Source: Branchiostoma floridae
Taxonomy: Eukaryota; Chordata; Leptocardii; Amphioxiformes; Branchiostomatidae
Direction of reading: 5' to 3'
Length of the DNA: 64,000 nt
NCBI RefSeq assembly: GCF_000003815.2
Contig: NC_049982.1
Coordinates: 33,857,137-33,921,136 of the forward strand
The translations under genes and the position numbers were made by a program. Shown here piece after piece: positions 34,196-46,897 of this stretch. Position 1 is the stretch's first letter; each line of letters opens with the position of its first letter. The notes under the pieces were generated by a model, which was not told where the DNA came from, ran no database searches, and saw nothing but the letters and a program-made list of their open reading frames with translations.

Positions 34196-36285
34196 TGCCG
34201 CAGATTTAAAAAAAATATTTCGGAAAACCTATGCTAATGTCACAGAATGCCAACATCAATTCCAAGGTCAAAGAAGATATGAAAGAACAAAAATTAAGAA
34301 TCTATTTCTTGGTTTTCCACACACTGTGTGTTTGGTTATTTGTTTAACCTTTCAGACAATCTGACTTTCACAATGAATGCAAATTTTTCTGTCAAACGTT
34401 TCTTTATTCGCACACAGGCTTCCATTTTGGGGATTCCCAGAGGATTTCATCGAAATAATTACATCAAAGTTTACAGATGTTTCTATCGTTATAATAGAAA
34501 ATAACTATTGTTTTAGATACAGTATTGACAACAACAAACTGAATACAGTATTTAAGGCCATAGATACAGAATATAATATCTATCTAGGAGATTAGAAATC
34601 ATATTTTTGTACTTAACATGAGACACATTAATTATTAAAACGGTAATTTCAGGGAAATGTGTGTGGGTGAAATGTCAAGGAAACGAAAATAAAGTATTAC
34701 AATGACGAGGATCATTTTCATGGGTTCCCCGATAGTTCTGTGTCGTTTAGAATCCATTGTAAGTTTTATTATGTTTTAAAACGAAACCGAAGCCTTCCTC
34801 GTTCCTGACAAGATTCAAATAAACACGTATCACGGGGACGGGGGGCCATGTCGACTTTTAACAACCAGGAACCTATTGTTGACATCACACCTGCAGAAGT
34901 TCTCTTGTCCGGAGAAATTAATCAAAGATGGCTGAAGAGTATTAAACAATTCAGTCGACAATTCCGTTAAATTTGCTAGAGTGCAGCATAACGTCTTAGT
35001 AAAGACGTAATATCGTTTTCATATGAAATATGAAATGCTAAACAGAACATTTGATTTGAATTTCCCTCTCTAAATCATGCACTTACATAGCAAACATACA
35101 TCAACGTTTAATACAATTTTGTATATTTTACGCACAACTGTAATGTTTATTTACGACAAATCCTCAACGTCTACCCAAAACCAAAGTAAGTAGTCTCGCA
35201 AAGGAAAAGAAATAAAGACAATGAACTATGAAATTTGGTGTCTGAGTAGAAGGTACTAACCACTGTATTTTGTGCGATTCTCATGTAAAATATGTGTACA
35301 TTTTGGCTAGATACATTAGACCATATAAGCAATATCGTCAAAGTATACATAGCCGGACTATCAGTTGCCTAATTCATTTCAGACAGTTACGATAAGACAA
35401 AAAATAGTTTCTAGTTTTTCTCCTTCTGAGCACAGGCCATAATTGTTCACCTTGGTTAACTCATGCAGTTATAACAGCAAAGGGTAAATAATAATAAACT
35501 TTTCTCTATGCCGTTTTCCACTGTCATATTCGGTATATACACGTCAGATTTTTGGAAACGTCTCATATTCCTGTATGCCAACCACGTACAACCAACGTGT
35601 TCTCTATACGCATGTACATGTTTCATACAACACTCTAAGCTAGCAAATACACTATTGAAGAGTATATCATTCCGTGTTATTCAAGGTTGACGTAATGACA
35701 TATATGAATGAGGAGAGAATCGGGCGCTGCTTTTACGGCAGATGGAAGCGGAAATTCTATCTAATCACTGTGCTATGCCAAGCTGTCCGTCATCGGGGCG
35801 AGTAACAAAATATATAGTCCACAAAGCAGGTGCTTGGGTGGGACCAGACTGAGCCATAATCACGTCCCTGGCACCAAACCAAAATGTACAATTTCCTTTC
35901 CAAATTGACACCAATCCGGACTGATTAGAGAAGTGACACATAGCCAAGAGGGACACGATTTTTCCATCCGCAATAACGCCCCCCCCCTCCAACCGCCGAC
36001 CGATCAATCGACCATGTGCTCGGCTCCAACTGCAGTTAAAAATGACCTTGATATAAAAGAGGACCCTGCCCGCTCTCAAATAAGCCCCCTCCCCCGTCCT
36101 ATCTACTTACGAGCCAACTGGAGGTAATAACACTAAAGGGAAATAAAACCAATTGGAGACATTTGAGCATGCAGCTGGGGCGCGGCCGTCAAGCAGGAGG
36201 GATCGAAAGTCGTGGGGGAGGGTGAACAAAGAGAAGTAGTGTTAATGAAGTGAAGCAGCATCCATTTTCCTCAGCGGTAAGGTAA
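34196..36285. other. Intergenic, no recognised gene
   Basis: Short frames only. A minus-strand frame at 35765-36079 has no recognisable motif. Confidence 0.45.
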
Positions 36286-36291
36286 ACTGCG

Positions 36292-36522
36292 TATAAAGAC
36301 CAGGCTTTTGACGTCGTTGAATTGTGCTTTTGTAGAGCACGGCAGTACTATAGCAACGCAGGAGGAACACGCGCGAGTCGGTCTCCTCCCAGCGGCATGA
36401 TGAATAGGTTGCTTGATTTCCGCGGACAGCAATCTCCTCAGTGGAGTAAACCGACAACACACAGAGGAATAAACGTTATCTGGAAAAGACTCTCACCCCC
36501 CCTGGCCATAAGCCTGTACCTG
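36292..36522 (+). CDS. Possible promoter and first coding exon, product unknown
   Basis: TATAAAG lies at 36292-36298. An ATG at 36397 opens MMNRLLDFRGQQSPQWSK and continues to LSPPLAISLYL, ending at a good donor CTG|gtgagt (36522). The local base composition is GC-richer than the flanks. No homology recognised; no second exon found. Confidence 0.18.
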
Positions 36523-36713
36523 GTGAGTTTAATTGAATTTGCGGCAGCCCGGGGGCATCGGTAATTGGTCGAAAAAGTTCTTGGCTGGCATGCTCATTTC
36601 AATTGGACTAATTCAAAGAACTAGCCCAGAGGTCGGCCCCGTACTTTAAATAGTAATAGACGCGGCAACTTGGGGATCATGGGGGTGGTGATGCAAGAAG
36701 AATGAACACTGCC

Positions 36714-36794
36714 TCACACACACACACACCACAAACATACACACATGCACACGCACACACACACACACACACACACATACACACACACACATAC

Positions 36795-36866
<72 letters not shown>

Positions 36867-37057
36867 ACACACACACACACACGCACACATACTCACACAC
36901 ACAGACAGACACACACACACACACAGACACACACAGACACACACACACAGACATACACACATACACATGCACACACACACGCACGCACAAACACACACAC
37001 AAGCACGTACGCACGTTTCCGTGTGTATGTGTGTGTGTATGTGTTTGTGTTTTTGTG
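36714..37057 (+). repeat. (CA)n-rich microsatellite with (GT)n edge
   Basis: About 290 bp of CA with scattered T, G and AGAC interruptions, followed by a short inverted (GT)n stretch from 37020. Reading frames here are trivial Thr-His/Cys-Val repeats. Confidence 0.96.
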
Positions 37058-40029
37058 CAGCAACAACATCTTATTTCTCTCTTGATGTCAGTTGCATTGA
37101 ATATTGCTCTGTACGATGACTACAAGACCAGAACACATTTTGATTTGTCAGAAAATAACAACGTTACTTCGAGTGATTGGAAACAAATCAAAATCCATCA
37201 CCATGCGGGAACCTCGTACTTAGTACCTATGTTAGGGCACTTTGTTATATATAGCGTTGACATCAGGGTGATAGAGCGGCCTGTGAGATATTCCGAGTAC
37301 CTCGGTACCCTGACATTAAAGAGCTATCTCTGTGTTTTTTCAAAATACCCATCTAGTTTGGCGAACCAATAGATTGCTATCATAACAGGTCTTAGGAGAA
37401 AATAATTGCCTTTGGCAGAGATTTCATGACCTAAGGTCACTCCACTTAAGTTAGCAAACAGTTTGTCAGGGACTTTATCGGAAAGGGCCTTGCGAGCAGT
37501 GATAAAGGTTTATCTTGCTAATAGAAAACCGGACCGATGTTGACCTGAATTTCTTTAGATCTCAATCTTTTCCAGAAAAAAAACATGCTACAGGGTCCTT
37601 ACACGACGACTTCGGTGAAGACCAAATGTATTTTTTTTTCAGAGTGCCACTTAGGAAATTATAGAAAAAATAATTATGCTTCAGAAGAACTTTTCCTTTA
37701 CGAAAATATGCCGTTTATAAGAAGTCATGCTTCAGTCTGAAACCGACGCTTGTACGTCATGTATTGTAGGTGAAACATTATCAAATACAAATTATGAAAA
37801 TAAGGTCTTGAATTTTTATAGCTAATGCAATAGTGCAATAATTCTTATTAAGTGAATGGTTAAACTGTCAACATTTTTTACCTGTGCAAGTTAGCTAAAG
37901 GTGCATATAACCAAGCATAAGTCATGTAGATGTAGCGTCATTTTGTGCATACTCAATATTTCATGGAGATATGAGGTCTCCAGACTCTTGCGTTCTTCTG
38001 TTATTTCATCCAGCCAAAAACTATGTTAAAAAAGTTTGAATAACACAATCCGTAACTCTGCCACCTTATGTCGAGCACTTTCTGCTAACGTCACATCAAA
38101 GCCATGATAATCGTTCACGTATAGATTTGTCTTTGATCCAAGAACGCCGACAGTTACAGTCTTTCACATCACAGCGGGACTTGCCAATATGATTGAAGAG
38201 AGGTAAAGCTCTCAGTGTGCAGGTAATGAATTGACGGATGCACCTGTGTCCCGCTGGGCTAATTACATGTACAGGCCACATAAAAGACAGTTTTACAAAC
38301 ACATTATAAAAACATGAAGGGTTGTTTTGTTATTAGAAAATATACTGATGCTACAATTTAGATTAGCATCATCTGATTGTATTGAGATCATCAACATAAT
38401 GTAGAAATCCAAGTATGTTAGCATATATTGTTTAGTAAGTAGAATATTAAGGTTCATTTCGTATTTTTTCTCTTTCAATTACGAGTTGTGATGCAACTCC
38501 TCCTGTCATTTTTTCACAGCTCCCCTCTAACTGGGGCAGGTGTGCCTACCCATTGTTGCACCAGCGAGTGATTTCGTATTTGTTTATAATATTCTATAGT
38601 TTTTTGGTTTTCTATTTATTTGCACACATACATAAAACATAATACCAAAGCATTATATGAAAACAGGTGCAGGAGGAGGGAACAGCGTATGTAGCTTAAA
38701 CTAAGCCCTCCTCACTTATACTAGACTAAATTAGTTACAATCGATAAATAATACAAGTAATGTAATAAACATAGTGTGGTATCGGTAAATAATGAATAAG
38801 GATAATCAAGTAATGAATTGAGATAAGATTGGAATATATGATTCTACTACAGGTGCTGGGGTTGTTTATTCGATGCGTTTTCAAGGCACTTTTAAATCTC
38901 ACAAAGGAAGATGCTGTTTGTATATAACGGTTAGTAGACTGTTCCAAATAGTGACACATTTGGATTATACGACGGACTTTGCTAGCGTTGTGTGAACGAG
39001 AGAAATATGGAGTTGGTTTCTTTACCTGGTATAAAAATTATGTAGGACTAATGAGGTGTTTAGAAAATAACGAATATATCAGGGAGATTGAAATATAGAA
39101 AGTTACATGTTAATGTACTAATATGATAACTTATTGATACCATATATATCTAGTATTTTTTAAATAGTAGAGCAGTGTGAGAGCGAAGGTCAGAACCAGT
39201 CACTTATCTTGTAAATTTCTTTTGAAGGGTTTTACAGTTGGTATCAGAGTTGTACGGCAGGTGCATTCTTAAACACTGCTACAGTAATATAGATATGGGT
39301 ATATAAGGCTGTTGTATATAGTTATGAAAGTTTTCTGAGGTATAATGTATTTAACTTTCCCAATAACATCCATTGTGTTAGCAACCCCCAAAATGTAGTC
39401 TGTCTCTCCAGCGTTATAGGAACATTATGTGAACCTAATGTAAATAAAATTAGCCTTACTGATGTCATCACGTTTATTCTTACTACAAAATATAGGGAAG
39501 TTAGTATTTTAGTGTTAATTGATAATTGGTTTGCTTCAAACCACGTAGCACAATTCTTGATACAAAGGTCGCGGCACTTTTTGTATGGATAACGCTTCTG
39601 ATATTATGTAAGGTCGTACGGGTACGGTAGAATGGTTTAGGATCGAGCATCATTTCGTTTCTCAATGTTACAAATGTGAGAGAATACATTGTCAGCTAGA
39701 ATCCTTAATTTGATGTTAAATCTTAATGTCAACATAAATATAAGACACGTTTGGGTTCATATACGGCCGAACGGTTTGAGCAATATGCAATATAGAAGTT
39801 CCAATCAAGCTATAGATATTTGTGGGAGAAGTTTTTGCATGTATGTATATTACATATGCTGTGACTTTGACGCAAGGTCATTCACCATGTGCATCAAATT
39901 TGTAAACATTATTTTGGTCGTAAAGATTGTCAGCAGTTTCTAAAGAGTGAAAATGAAAAAGTTCAAATGTTAGGCCTGTCGTGTCACAGATCACACGCCC
40001 AAAATAGGCTCTTATCAAGCTCCCGTTCA
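37058..40029. other. Intergenic, AT-rich, no recognised gene
   Basis: Only short reading frames; no conserved domain recognised. Confidence 0.45.
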
Positions 40030-40300
40030 TACAAGACTTATCGAAAGGTGCAGATAGCGATTAGTATCCTACTGATTTTTGATACCCCCGTTGGCAAAAG
40101 AAGATTACGACAAGATGTATTACGACACGATGAATCGTTCGGTAGAATGGACCGACTTGGAATATGGCGTCGTGATGAATGACAAATATAGAAAGCAAGA
40201 GACATGGCGCATCCCGTCCTGTATTCAGCTGAAAAAGGGGGGCGGTGTAACCTCAACGGTGCTGTATAACACCGTATTTCTCTACTACTACTACTACTAG
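40030..40300 (+). repeat. Possible retroelement 3' end with (CTA)n tail
   Basis: A coding-like stretch (KEDYDKMYYDTMNRSVEW from about 40097) runs through 'ctgtataacaccgtatttct' into six CTA units at 40281-40300. A terminal simple repeat is typical of non-LTR or SINE 3' ends, but no diagnostic domain is present. Confidence 0.25.
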
Positions 40301-41441
40301 ATTGGCAGCTAAGTTATCTAGTTTACGGTATGAGAGGACACGTGTTAACTTACGATGTAATCATTTAGTTGAGACAATTCTGACCACCAAATTAGACATA
40401 GTTTAGCGCAACGTTTTGCACACGTTTTTTTTTTCAAAGGCTTTGCTTGTTACTGCCTTCGCCACCCATCTCTTATTTTCAATGTTTGAGCCGTGGATAC
40501 TTGTTTCTTCCTGTAATACATCACGTATGTCAAAATTGCGGGTATTAGCTACTGTTTACATAACGGCTGTACCTCGTACTGCGGGTAAATTACCGCTGCC
40601 AGTATAATGACTGTCATTTTAACGCCAGTATGCACATGTCTATATGCGCTTTAGGAGCGATGCATATGTAGTGTAACTATCTAGTCGGTACTTCCACTCT
40701 TGGTATGTAGGAAGAGTGGTCTGTGTAACAAGATAACTATTTCCGTTGACCCCCGGCAAAGACACTTTGACCCCCCAGCGTTAGAAATTTATGTTTTTTA
40801 TCCAAATCATTCTGTAAGCCTCTTAGTGTGAATGGAGCAGTAAGACCCGTATTTTGTTCCATGAGGGGATGAATTATTACAACGAATCTTCGGTAATTCT
40901 GGTAATCGTGGAGCGCGAGGGGAGCGCAAGGCAACGTGTGCGCTGCATTTTGATTTTGTAGCAACTTTTAAAGACTCATTTTGGGTTACGGGAAATCGTG
41001 CAAATAATTGTGCAGTCACAGTCGACGTAGGCCGCCGTACGATTTTGATATCGTAGGATGTTCAAACGGGCTGTGAGTTTTTTCTTTTCATTTGTTTCAG
41101 AATCAGCCACCGACAAGGATAAAAGGCAGTTGAATCTTATACTACACATGCACGGCGTATCCAAGAATGCTTTCCGTTTGCGATCGTAGGATGATCGAAG
41201 TTACACTTTCATGTAGCTGTCGCCTTAAGTAACAGCTAGCAAGTGGCATGTTTGATGTCCTTTATTAAATACCCACCTCGGTTGTCAGCTAAGCGCTGGG
41301 TTAAAGAGATTAAGTGGGAAACATTGATTGAGTGGAAAATAAAGTTCTTCACAGATCCCCCGTGCTATGACGTCTTTCGAAGGAAATGCAGTTAACAGAA
41401 GGTTAATACCGCTGGCCTCTTTTAAATCCTTTTCACACACA

Positions 41442-41593
41442 TCACCGCTGCTTGAACGTTATCGGGTTCTTCAATGTCCACGTGTCCCACCGTGAAAAGA
41501 ACTGACCTTCTTACTACAAAGGCATGAAATATTTCTTTTATCACAGGGTGGCAGTCCTCGCCAGTCCTTTCATAGAATTTGCAATCTAATAAC
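41442..41593 (-). CDS. Possible internal coding exon, product unknown
   Basis: On the minus strand a good acceptor (gttatttcag|GTTA) is followed by an open stretch LLDCKFYERTGEDCHPVIKE, then IFHAFVVRRSVLFTVGHVDI and EEPDNVQAAV, with a usable donor GCG|gtgatg. Codon use looks protein-like, but I do not recognise the family and see no neighbouring exon. Confidence 0.22.
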
Positions 41594-42184
41594 CTGAAAT
41601 AACACAACTTGCCATTACAGCATCGCGACTGACATTCTAACTAATAGCGTAAAATTAAGAAGTACAGTAACTGTCAACCTTAATAAGGACTAATTGTACT
41701 GTACATAAATACCCGTGACATGTATGAATAACTTTTCATGATTACAATCCTTTTGCTGACTTGTATGTTGTTCTAAATGTTTTGAAAGGTGTCAACGCCG
41801 TTTCAGTAATCACTGCTACAATTGAAACTGAACTGAATACAAATGTCGACCTAAATCACAGTATTGACCAATTCTCTGTAAGATAGACTGTGATTGCGGT
41901 CGGTCGACCGATAATATCCATTGTTCTAGGTCTCAGCGTGGTGCGTCTTTTGTATTCTTTCTGGAGCAAAATCTGCATTAAAATTGGGTCATCTGGCCGA
42001 GTTTGGCAATAGCCATGTTTCAAACAGTCTATATTGATACCCTTTTTCATGATCCGCTCCGTTCCATGATCGGACCATTTGAACCTGTATGCGGCATATT
42101 TACCAACAATGGGTGGAGATAATGTAAAATGAAGATCAAATGAAGATCACATTTGCATGCTATAATTTCATAGTGGTAAATGAA

Positions 42185-42243
42185 GGGAATGCCCTACTAT
42201 ATAACTACTATATAATATATACTATATACTACTATATAATATA
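42185..42243 (+). repeat. AT-rich short tandem repeat
   Basis: Imperfect repeats of 'actactatataa(tata)'. They immediately precede a fragment of the fold-back family. Confidence 0.75.
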
Positions 42244-42249
42244 CAGGAA

Positions 42250-42335
42250 ATGTTACATATTAAGATCATAATCTTGAACGATGGCAAATTTCATTGCATA
42301 TGTCATAAGGTATATCAATGCCACACACTGGTACA
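42250..42335 (+). repeat. Fragment of the 7-kb fold-back family
   Basis: 'gaaatgttacatattaag.tcataatcttgaa' and 'ggtatatcaa' match 7198-7345 closely. A second fragment of the same family lies at 43500-43700, suggesting one copy split by later insertion. Confidence 0.6.
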
Positions 42336-42530
42336 CACACTCACACAAAACATACAAAATAATGTGTAACATGTATAAAATAGTATACACAAACACAGGC
42401 ACACTCACACTTACAGGCAGTATTTAAAATCCTTTGAATGTTGGCACAAGCCTAAGGACACGCATGCGTATTGTAGTTTTGGGGATACATTCTTATAAAT
42501 TACATTCCTACAGAATTCGTATGAACCTTA

Positions 42531-42776
42531 AGGCCCCCTCTCACTTGACGTGCGGCACGCTTGCGGCATTGCTGCGTTCGGAAGATGCTCAACGAATTTC
42601 AGAGATAAAGAACGAATTTTCTTACTTGTTGTGTATTTTGTGGTCTTCTATGTCACACTTTTACGTATTGCGCAATATCTGAATTATAACAAATCGGAGA
42701 AAATAACAAAACAGTACCGCAGTGAACGAACGCAGCAATGCCGCAAGCGTGCCGCACGTCAAGTGAGAGGGGGCCT
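42531..42776. mobile_element. MITE with perfect 50-bp TIRs and TTA target duplication
   Basis: The first 50 bp, beginning aggccccctctcacttgacg, are exactly reverse-complemented at the right end. TTA flanks both sides (42528-42530 and 42777-42779). A 3-bp TWA-type duplication and a GGCC-like terminus are typical of PIF/Harbinger elements. The 246-bp element is non-coding and therefore mobilised in trans. Perfect TIRs argue for a young insertion. Confidence 0.88.
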
Positions 42777-42779
42777 TTA

Positions 42780-44834
42780 GGGGTATCTTGGTAAGTGCGC
42801 TTTAGTTCTTGGGACAAATTGCATTCCTACATAATTCCGATGAACCTTAGGGCATTCTGGTATTCGCGCTGATCTTTACGGTCAGAAATAGGGAATTTGG
42901 TATTTCTGTCTACTTGTATGTGAAAGAAGTGATTTCAACTCCTTTCTTCTTGGAGCACTGCTCAACACACAGTAGTGACTATTTCTGACTGAAGGACACT
43001 ATATCAAACCTCATTCAGAAGGACAAGGCAAGGTCCTTATTTTGAGATGCTAACATTGAATCAGTGTTTTTCTTTTATGTCAAGTGTTGCATTGTTTTAT
43101 CAAAATCCTGTAGAAGTGCAGAACCTGTGTTGTAATTCTTATAATATTATCTCACTGTCAAACAGGATATTCGTGACGTGTAAATATTTTATTTTTCCTG
43201 CCCGCGTTCCGAGACAACATCTAGCTAGTCTTGGTAATTAAAGCAGGGTATGCACAATCTTTATATAAGTACAAACTTGATGTAGTTTGGTTAATAGGAT
43301 TTTTCTTATAACAGTGACATATATTTAAAGGTATTTTAATGTAGTTTGTAGTTCCTAAAAATAAGGACTTATCTGCACGAAGAAAAGTTACCAATGCCGG
43401 ATAATTGCACATTAAAACATCCAAGGAATTGTGACGAATTGTGCAAAGTCTACCTTAATAGTGCATACGACTTTAATAACTTGCTCCATCTGGACAACAC
43501 GTGTGGCTGTCCAGTTTTCTGTTCTAGGACAAAAGCCCCAGGGAGAGTGACCAGCATTCCTTCCATTAACTTTCCTAGGGTTTAACATCTAGCATTCCAA
43601 ACATGCCTGTGGACTAGCATTCCTGTCGACACATTCCTGTACAATTACTAGATTTCTTGCAAACTGACCAACACTCCAACAACACCCACCGTCGTCATGG
43701 CAATGTATTTTTTTTTTCATTGCCAATCTCCTTAGAATATTTTCACAAAACCACCCCTGCAGTTCCAGAATAAGCTGCTATAGGACAAAACAACAATTCT
43801 TCCTTGCCTTGCATTACAAGCTATATGCCACCTGAAAGACCATAGCCCGTTCAGGTCAAAAGTTACAAAAAATTGTTCTGCTACAGTACCAACGTCACAC
43901 ACCCGGGGCCCCTTTTGCCAAAAATGACATTTCCAAAGCTTGAGACATTGCATTCAATTCGTTTTTTGGATGTCCGAGAACTGAGATTTATGTCATTGGA
44001 AATTATACACTGAAAAAGCCAAATTGTTGGTCTATTCAGATCTTGTTTTGTTTTGACGATACGTTCAAAGCCGTAAAGTATGCTTCGCCTGTTACCATGG
44101 TAATCAGGAGTTTCTATCTAACAGACATCTGTGCGAAATATCTCAGCAGATAACATTATCCACCGTGTTTTATAGAGTAATCAGTGTTGCCCAAATTGTA
44201 CTTTACATGTATCATAGTGATACGTTTGTAATCAGTGTTACCTAATTGCTAATTGGATTGCATCAGAAACAACAATACTGAAATGGTCTTTATGATCATT
44301 GTATATATTATGATAGAAATTATTCACTTTGTTTTGTATCAATCGGAGTTGCAGAAGTTTGTATTGTGCATTGTCTATTATTGTGCATTGTCTATTATGT
44401 CACTATTACATTCACAAGTTTTAAAAAAATCCACATTTACAGATTAGCCGTTGTCATGACAACTAGGTGTGTTATGTATGAAAAACATGAACGTTATAGA
44501 CAAGTCCATGTTACCACTGTAGCCAAGCTATCCATGTTTCGCACCTACAATTCATTGGCTGCCATGCGTTTAGATCTACAATGGAAATAATCGTAACCAC
44601 GGTCCGCTCCGTGAAAGGCCTAAACTTCTTTTTAGATATCTTCTGCACATCACTTCAAAAATATTTTGAGCAAAACTTTATATCATTTTTCTTTTTCTTA
44701 AGCTTATTAGATCATGGTTTACATCATATGTTAGAATATTTGTTAATTTGTAGGGTTTATAAGAGACAAAAGATGTTTTATCTTTCTAAGACTTTCTCTG
44801 ATTAATGTGAAGTCTGAAACTGTATAGGCCTGCA
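42780..44834. other. Intergenic, no recognised gene
   Basis: Apart from the repeat fragment at 43500-43700, only short frames. Confidence 0.45.
43500..43700 (+). repeat. Fragment of the 7-kb fold-back family, second part
   Basis: 'ttctaggacaaaagcccc.gggagagtgacc', 'attccaaacat', 'gacacattcctgtacaatt' and 'caaactgacc' align with 7425-7590. An X-box-like GTCGTCATGGCAAT lies at 43691-43704 at its end. Confidence 0.5.
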
Positions 44835-45165
44835 GACACACAAACATACTAACACTTACCTATACACTCACACATACAGGCACATGCACACGCACACACA
44901 CAATCATGCACACACAAAAACACAAACACACACACACACGCACGCACACAAACACGCACACACACAAACACACACTCACACACACACAAACACACACACG
45001 CGCACACACACACACAGTGTTAGCGCTGTTGTTTTGTTATACACAATCACACAAACACACACACACACTCATACACACAATCACACATACACTCATACAC
45101 ACAATCACACACACACACATACATACATACACACACACACACACGTGCACAATCACACACACAAA
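44835..45165 (+). repeat. (CA)n-rich microsatellite, two blocks
   Basis: CA-rich blocks with A-, G- and T-containing variants are separated by a 35-bp unique spacer near 45016-45050. Confidence 0.95.
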
Positions 45166-45339
45166 GAAGACAAACTTTCAGACAAGATTACGGACTAAAA
45201 ACCATATACATTTCACCATGACTGATAATGTCTAGTTTACACGGCTAAACACGGAATAATCATGAGAACTAAGGACATTTTCCACGGTTCTGCTTATCGT
45301 TATGTTTTCCACCACAAGGATCATGAAGTCTAGCTAACA

Positions 45340-45439
45340 NNNNNNNNNNNNNNNNNNNNNNNNNNNNNNNNNNNNNNNNNNNNNNNNNNNNNNNNNNNNN
45401 NNNNNNNNNNNNNNNNNNNNNNNNNNNNNNNNNNNNNNN
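45340..45439. other. Assembly gap (100 N)
   Basis: Exactly 100 N, the conventional placeholder for a gap of unknown size, located just after a microsatellite. Confidence 1.
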
Positions 45440-45786
45440 ACAATCGAATTCATTCAAAAAGAATAAATGCAAAACGGTATTAGCTTTCATTTCCTTAATG
45501 GGCTCCGTCCTACAAGGATGCCCATGCTAGTGGTCATTTTGAAAAACAACGTATTAAAGAAACGTCAAAGGCAGGTATAATGGCAACGAGACATTGGCAA
45601 ACTGACTCCCAGCCTATAGGAGGATGACGTCAACACAAACTGTGACATAAAGGTAATGGTGCTGCGAGATGACCGAATATGGTTATCTAATGTTTCAGCC
45701 AATGGATGAAGGGCACCGCCCGTCAGTCAGTCATATCTTAAGGAATCCACTGTGAAAACCTTCAAAATAACCCATCAGCGAGGACA

Positions 45787-46020
45787 TCAGAGGGACCTGG
45801 CAGTAACATCCTCCTGATTCCATTTGATTCTCAGCTTGCCTCCATCAACCGATAACTCTCTCTCTTTTGCACAGTGCATAGAAATCCGGGCGGTCCTTCT
45901 CAATGTCAAGGGGGTCAATCTTTCAAGCAGGCAGGTCGCTGAAGGGTTCAATAGCAGATATCGATCCCTTGGGATGTCCACTTCACAGGACTTGGGGGCC
46001 CTTGTGAGGTCCATAAAAAG
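45787..46020 (-). pseudogene. Degraded coding-like segment, family unknown
   Basis: On the minus strand one frame gives CAKERELSVDGGKLRIKWNQ, while a neighbouring frame just upstream gives DIEKDRPDFYALCKRER. The two look like one reading frame broken by a shift near 45870. Codon composition is protein-like. It may derive from an unrecognised mobile element; no motif allows a firm call. Confidence 0.3.
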
Positions 46021-46706
46021 ACTAAAACCTTGATTGGGGGTTGAATAGCAAGTTGGGAAAGCTGTAAAGGGTGAAACGTGTTCAGGCTATCTATGGACAT
46101 TCGAGGTAAAGCCTCATTTTTGAGAAAGTGAATACTTAAATCGGGGCAAACAATTTAAAGCGTGGCTCGCAGCCAAAGCAGCTGAGGGCAATGGAATTTC
46201 AGGTTCGTTCCATCGTCGTTGCATCATCTTTGACGGTTATATAGGTTGTATACTAACCATCTACCATATAATATATTTCCTTTTCTTCTTTATCACACTG
46301 AGGACAATGATGCTGGCCATCCCAAATTCTAACTCTTTACCACAATCTACCCTCCCCCAAATATTACCCATCTAGAAAATAGGCAGGACCTGATTGGAAT
46401 CCGCAATCGAATTACATACCAACTAAGTCACCGGCTTTGGCCTTCAATAACAACATGCCGTCTTGTAATCTTCATCATTTTTGTTGTTGAACATTGCAAT
46501 TATCGTTAGTGATACTTTGCGTTGTGTCTAGGTAATCATAGGAACGCCGTCCTGGTCATTGAGGCTAATTTGGTGAGGACATAGATGGATGTGTCCGCCT
46601 TCTCTGTGAGGCGCCAAGCTTTCTAAAAGAGGTGCCAGGGCTGACTGGAGAATTTCGCACCACAACATGCAACTATTTCTCTGCCCAACGTAGCATGTAT
46701 GTATGG
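46021..46706. other. Intergenic, no recognised gene
   Basis: A 169-codon minus-strand frame (46528-47037) runs across the MITE at 46707-46897 and has no recognisable motif, so it is treated as chance. Confidence 0.4.
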
Positions 46707-46897
46707 CCCCCTTTCCACTACACAGCGTTCGCGCTGCGCTCTCACTGCGACCTAAATGGATGTGTGTAACTTTCAATTCCGTGTGGCTGAAAAGACAATG
46801 AAACACACGAAGCGTAAAAAGATTCGTTTTGCTACATGTGTCAAAATTTGGGTCACAGAGAGAGTGCGGTGAGAAAGCCATCCTAGTGGAAAGGGGG
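46707..46897. mobile_element. 191-bp MITE-like element with ~50-bp imperfect TIRs
   Basis: ccccctttccacta at the left is exactly inverted at the right (tagtggaaaggggg). Imperfect pairing continues through 'ctctcac.gcgacc'/'gtgacccaaat'. The terminus resembles that of the 42531 MITE in style but not in sequence. No target duplication could be fixed. Confidence 0.7.

Noticed and set aside
36646-37119. Cys-Val and Thr-His rich frames over 120 codons
   Set aside because: Dinucleotide microsatellite translation.
38735-39000. Minus-strand peptide SSFVRFKSALKTHRI resembling LINE reverse transcriptase tails
   Set aside because: Only about ten residues resemble the pattern and nothing upstream supports a polymerase.
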